A DNA stretch of 7,387 nt from Chloroflexota bacterium. GTDB taxonomy: Bacteria > Chloroflexota > Limnocylindria > Limnocylindrales > CSP1-4. The stretch's first letter is position 1, and each line of letters starts with the position of its first letter. This document shows positions 5,299 through 7,387 of this stretch, piece by piece. Position numbers and translations under genes: made by a program. The notes beneath the pieces were generated by a model. It was not told the origin of the DNA, did not search any database, and saw only the letters and a list, made by a program, of their open reading frames with translations. The stretch spans positions 1 to 7,387 of the forward strand of contig JAJYGO010000460.1 of NCBI GenBank assembly GCA_021785115.1, in the 5' to 3' direction.

Positions 5299-6050
5299 GG
5301 CAGCAACCGGAAGGACTGGCCGATGGCGCTGCAGGTAGATGCGTACTGCGCCGCGAAGTCCGATCGGATGGTGAGCGTCCGCGCACACGCCTGCGTGCCA
5401 TTGAGCAGCCGGTACGTGGTCATGTCCGAGGTGGCCGGCTGTCCGGACGACCCCTGTGCCGCGATCTGGTAGGTGATCTCGACCGCGTCGGCGCCGCTGG
5501 CAAGCGTGACGTGCCGCTGGTCGATCTGCGTGCTCACGCCGGGCTCGGACCGAAGGCCGGCGCTCACGCTCGTCGCGAAGCCATCAGCGCTCGTTCCGTC
5601 GGGGACCGTCGTCGTCTTTGCGGTGATCGCCTCGGCCGTCCCAGCCGACAGGGCGTCGGCCGAGAGGTCCATTCCGCACAGCCGGTCGCCGGTCGCGATG
5701 AGTGCGTCCTTGTGGCCCTGGAAGAACGTTGCCACCTGGGGGTTCGTCGACTGGAGGGACGCGACGGCGGCTTCGATGTCCGCCGGGTCGATCCTGATCG
5801 GCTTCCATGACGCAAGGAGGCCGACCGCGAAGCCATCGGCCTGATCCGCGTAGGTCAGGAGGGCACTGCCCGTTGCGGCAGAGGGCGCCGTGATGGCTGC
5901 CGGCGCGCTACTCACCGCGGCTGGCGCGCTACTCACCGCGGCTGGCGTCGGCGTCGAGGAGCTGGCGCACCCGGCAAGTGCGAGCGGGAGCGCAGGTGCG
6001 AGCGCGAATACGAGCGTGGGGCTCGCAGCCGCGATTCGCGGGCTGATCAC
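5295..6050 (-). CDS. Predicted lipoprotein with PsbP/Mog1-like domain, function unknown
   Basis: The GTG start at 6050-6048 is set by a perfect AAGGAGG ribosome binding site 6 nt upstream. The frame is open far beyond this, but that extension is the shadow of the divergent gene. The 251-aa product has a signal sequence ending in the lipobox LALAGC (Cys28). A short repetitive linker follows (AAVSSAP twice, 38-51). The domain opens with LLTYADQADGFAVGLLASWKPI at 64-85. This pattern (Tyr, Asp, GlyPhe, then a hydrophobic-x-x-x-Trp turn) is typical of PsbP/Mog1-fold and DUF1795-like extracellular proteins. Cysteines at 125, 222 and 240 could form one disulfide. It is first in an operon with the larger lipoprotein, coupled by a GTGA overlap, so the two may form a complex or act on one substrate. 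The fold assignment is from pattern only. Confidence 0.85.
   Translation of the reverse strand: MISPRIAAASPTLVFALAPALPLALAGCASSSTPTPAAVSSAPAAVSSAPAAITAPSAATGSALLTYADQADGFAVGLLASWKPIRIDPADIEAAVASLQSTNPQVATFFQGHKDALIATGDRLCGMDLSADALSAGTAEAITAKTTTVPDGTSADGFATSVSAGLRSEPGVSTQIDQRHVTLASGADAVEITYQIAAQGSSGQPATSDMTTYRLLNGTQACARTLTIRSDFAAQYASTCSAIGQSFRLLP
5902..5943. repeat. 21-bp tandem repeat, two exact copies, inside lipoprotein linker
   Basis: Two identical adjacent 21-bp units (5902-5922 and 5923-5943) encode the repeated AAVSSAP in the minus-strand lipoprotein. The unit is seven codons, so copy-number change keeps the frame and only alters linker length. Confidence 0.9.
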
Positions 6051-6056
6051 GGGACG

Positions 6057-6063
6057 CCTCCTT
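6057..6063 (-). promoter_or_regulatory. Ribosome binding site AAGGAGG for the PsbP-like lipoprotein
   Basis: CCTCCTT on the plus strand reads AAGGAGG on the minus strand. It lies 6 nt before the GTG at 6050, and this decides the start among many in-frame alternatives. Confidence 0.85.
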
Positions 6064-6338
6064 ATCTCGCCTGTCCCTCGTCCACGGGGTTCGCGACGAT
6101 TCGAGGCGGATGGGGCGTACATTGCTCTCTCGCCGATCAGCGGCAATGACCCGATCGGCCTACGGTGGACCGGACCTCCGGAGCCGACGACCGGGTCAGG
6201 CCGCCTGGAAGACGGCGGCGCGTCCTCCGACCCGCCAGGGTATCCGTCGGCCTGGGAGGGACCCCGTACCTCTGGGGCGCAGGGACGTTGACGAACGGCG
6301 GATGGCGCCCCGGATGCGCGACCGCGAGCATCCCCGCC
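6064..6338. promoter_or_regulatory. Divergent intergenic region between lipoprotein genes
   Basis: Both the minus-strand lipoprotein operon and the plus-strand lipoprotein gene must be transcribed from within or near this stretch. I could not identify a convincing pair of -35/-10 boxes on either strand. A TTGACG at 6288-6293 lacks a good -10 partner. A small inverted repeat, CATTGC (6120-6125) and GCAATG (6143-6148), is the only symmetric element noticed. Confidence 0.4.
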
Positions 6339-6971
6339 ATGAGTCATATCGCTCGCCGATTCTCCGTGGTTCAACTCGGCGCAGCCGTGTCGCTCCTCCT
6401 CGTGGCGGCCGCATGCAGCAGCGGCGCCCAATCGGGGGGTGTGGCCTCGGTCGCGCCGCCCGCCCCAAGCGTCGTGACAGCCGTTGGGACAAGCGGTGCG
6501 CCCGCCGTCTCGGCCCCGGTGTCGGGTGTGGCCTCGGTCGCGCCCGAGACGCTCCCGACCATCACCGATTCCGAGACGCAGCCGCCTGTCCAGGCCGCCG
6601 CGACACCAGTCCCCCTGGACCCGGCCGCCGCGGCGCTGGCGGGCACCTATCGCTGCCTTTCTCGGGCCCTCTACTACGACCAGGGGGGCGGCGGGGGCAC
6701 CGGTACGTGCGATCTCTTCACGCCGCTGTCGCTGGGGGCCGACGGCCACTGGAGTTGGGAGACCTCATCCGGGAGCTGGCACGTCCGCCCGGTGACCGCT
6801 GCGGACTGGGAGGGCTGGGGAATCCAGCCCTACGGCGGAGTGACTCAGGTCCTTGTCCTCGATGGGCTGGGGCAGGGGCCGATCGAGCCAGACAGCGGCT
6901 TCGTGTGGGTGATCTACCACGACGCCTCGGTGGCCGGCACCGTGTGGCTCAAGTGGGGGCGCGCGTCGTAA
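6339..6971 (+). CDS. Predicted lipoprotein with small beta-rich C-terminal domain, function unknown
   Basis: The ATG at 6339 is preferred to upstream in-frame starts because it places the basic n-region (HIARR) and hydrophobic core directly at the N-terminus. The ribosome binding site is weak. The 210-aa product has the lipobox LVAAAC with Cys26, then a Ser/Val/Ala/Pro-rich linker to about 98 carrying GVASVAP twice (34-40 and 63-69). A compact domain follows from AGTYRC (101-106). It contains two cysteines (Cys106, Cys124), a Gly-rich loop (116-122), many Trp residues (SWHVRP, DWEGWG, WLKWG) and alternating strand patterns, which suggests a small beta-barrel or beta-sandwich. Lipidation and export are well supported; function is not known. 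It is transcribed away from the other two lipoprotein genes and towards the sulfatase-like gene. Confidence 0.8.
   Translation: MSHIARRFSVVQLGAAVSLLLVAAACSSGAQSGGVASVAPPAPSVVTAVGTSGAPAVSAPVSGVASVAPETLPTITDSETQPPVQAAATPVPLDPAAAALAGTYRCLSRALYYDQGGGGGTGTCDLFTPLSLGADGHWSWETSSGSWHVRPVTAADWEGWGIQPYGGVTQVLVLDGLGQGPIEPDSGFVWVIYHDASVAGTVWLKWGRAS
6437..6544 (+). repeat. 21-bp in-frame direct repeat in lipoprotein linker
   Basis: An exact 21-bp sequence occurs at 6437-6457 and 6524-6544, 87 bp (29 codons) apart. Both copies encode GVASVAP in the linker of the third lipoprotein. Confidence 0.85.
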
Positions 6972-6988
6972 CCGGCATCTCGATCGTC

Positions 6989-7111
6989 GGGCAGGCACCC
7001 GGCCGAGCGCACGTCGGGGACACACTGCTCACCCTGATCGCCTCGGCTCTGGGCGGGGGTGACTCGATCGACGACGCGAACGCGCTCCGGACGGGCGGCA
7101 CGGGCCGCATC
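6989..7111 (+). pseudogene. IS1380-family transposase fragment (N-terminal region)
   Basis: The plus strand reads GQAPGRAHVGDTLLTL, then IASALGGGDSIDDANALRTGGTGRI, about 41 residues. This matches the N-terminal segment of IS1380 transposases and the corresponding part of the larger remnant in this window, which reads IASALGGGDSIDDVDALRAVGT on the minus strand. DNA identity between the two copies is obvious across the shared segment, for example GGCGGGGGTGAC. The family similarity ends abruptly after GTGRI, and nothing recognisable precedes GQAPGR. It begins within about 20 bp of the stop of the upstream lipoprotein gene. No start codon or ribosome binding site is apparent, so this is debris and not a gene. 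Confidence 0.7.
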
Positions 7112-7246
7112 GATCAACGCCGGTCATTCCGCGCGCCGGACCTTCAGCGGAGGCGACAACCTCGGCCGCGATCACATCGGTGACGCAACAGGGAACGACG
7201 GCCATGGCGGCCGGGAGCGGATCACGCAGCGAACGCCTGCGCCGGC
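7112..7246. other. Non-coding spacer between IS1380 fragment and sulfatase-like gene
   Basis: Frames cross this stretch on both strands, but none continues the IS1380 similarity or shows another recognisable motif. It separates two convergent genes. I did not find a clean terminator hairpin. Confidence 0.35.
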
Positions 7247-7387
7247 TCAGTCCGCAGGTGACCGTCGGGGCGCGAGGTACGACTCCGCGGTGCCCACGCC
7301 CTCGAGCAACTCGAGGTAGCGATCGCGCAGCGCACCGACGACCTCAGGATTGTCACCGGCGACGTTCGTTGCCTGCCCCGGATCCAC
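7247..7387 (-). CDS. Sulfatase-like protein, C-terminal fragment (runs off the right edge)
   Basis: The last 141 bases encode, on the minus strand, 46 residues and a TGA at 7249-7247. They begin VDPGQATNVAGDNPEVVGAL and continue into RDRYLELLEGVG. The pattern DPGxxxNxAxxxPEVVxxLR is the typical end of arylsulfatase/alkaline-phosphatase-superfamily sulfatases. There it follows the LYDL strand and closes the C-terminal domain. Intact family members are about 450-550 residues, so most of the gene, including the formylglycine (CxPxR) active site, lies outside the window. The final residues, APRRSPAD, form a short polar tail. The gene points towards the third lipoprotein gene. Confidence 0.75.
   Translation of the reverse strand: MDPGQATNVAGDNPEVVGALRDRYLELLEGVGTAESYLAPRRSPAD

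Noticed and set aside
4300..5472. 390-codon plus-strand frame opposite the large lipoprotein
   Set aside because: Arg/Gly/His-rich mirror of the lipoprotein gene with low-complexity runs; no family motif or start signal.
6163..6175. CGGTGGACC near the divergent region as another IS1380 end
   Set aside because: Its orientation would point away from an element lying to the left, where only intact lipoprotein genes are found, and it matches fewer bases than the candidate ends.
6051..6749. Upstream extension of the PsbP-like lipoprotein to 484 residues
   Set aside because: The extension is antisense to the third lipoprotein gene, and the AAGGAGG before the GTG at 6050 together with the signal peptide fix the start there.
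6110..7183. 357-codon plus-strand frame overlapping the third lipoprotein
   Set aside because: Most of it is a shadow frame; only its IS1380-like segment (6989-7111) is meaningful and is reported separately.
1..7387. CRISPR array, tRNA or rRNA genes, phage or conjugation genes
   Set aside because: No regularly spaced repeats, no cloverleaf or rRNA-like sequence, and no recognisable phage or conjugation protein were seen on either strand.

Overview
The window is GC-rich bacterial DNA with strong G/C third-position bias, frequent GTG starts and 4-bp GTGA gene overlaps. It carries secreted lipoproteins with Ala/Pro/Thr-rich linkers and decayed IS1380-type transposases. This composition fits Chloroflexota or Actinomycetota. 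I lean weakly to Chloroflexota from the lipoprotein style, but nothing in the window fixes the taxon.

Layout. Positions 1-323 hold a short tandem repeat, a TTCGACAA hairpin and a compact promoter/palindrome. Positions 324-1795 are a two-gene AbiE-type (type IV) toxin-antitoxin operon: a winged-helix AbiEi-like antitoxin overlapping an AbiEii nucleotidyltransferase toxin. The same palindromic core (AAACTTACG-N5-CGTAAGTTT) occurs just before the antitoxin start and again about 20 bp after the toxin stop. Positions 1852-2032 (minus) hold a small zinc-knuckle-like reading frame that looks frameshifted. Positions 2322-2594 encode a 90-aa exported protein followed by a good hairpin terminator. Positions about 2896-3959 are the remains of an IS1380-family element, with an internally deleted transposase on the minus strand and a candidate pair of inverted ends. 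Positions 4045-6050 (minus) are a two-gene lipoprotein operon. A third lipoprotein (6339-6971, plus) is read divergently from it. Positions 6989-7111 hold a second short IS1380 fragment in the opposite orientation. The right edge (7247-7387, minus) is the C-terminus of a sulfatase-like protein.

How it works together. The AbiE pair is a self-contained defence/stabilisation module. Its first palindrome lies across a TTGACT-N17-TAAGTT promoter that would start transcription at or next to the antitoxin ATG, so leaderless and autorepressed expression is likely. The repeated palindrome behind the toxin suggests that the antitoxin binds both sides of the module. The three lipoproteins probably act at the outer face of the cytoplasmic membrane and share an architecture (lipobox, low-complexity linker, extracellular domain), but their functions are unknown. 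IS1380 debris on both sides of the lipoprotein cluster, together with the toxin-antitoxin module, marks this as an accessory, rearranged region.
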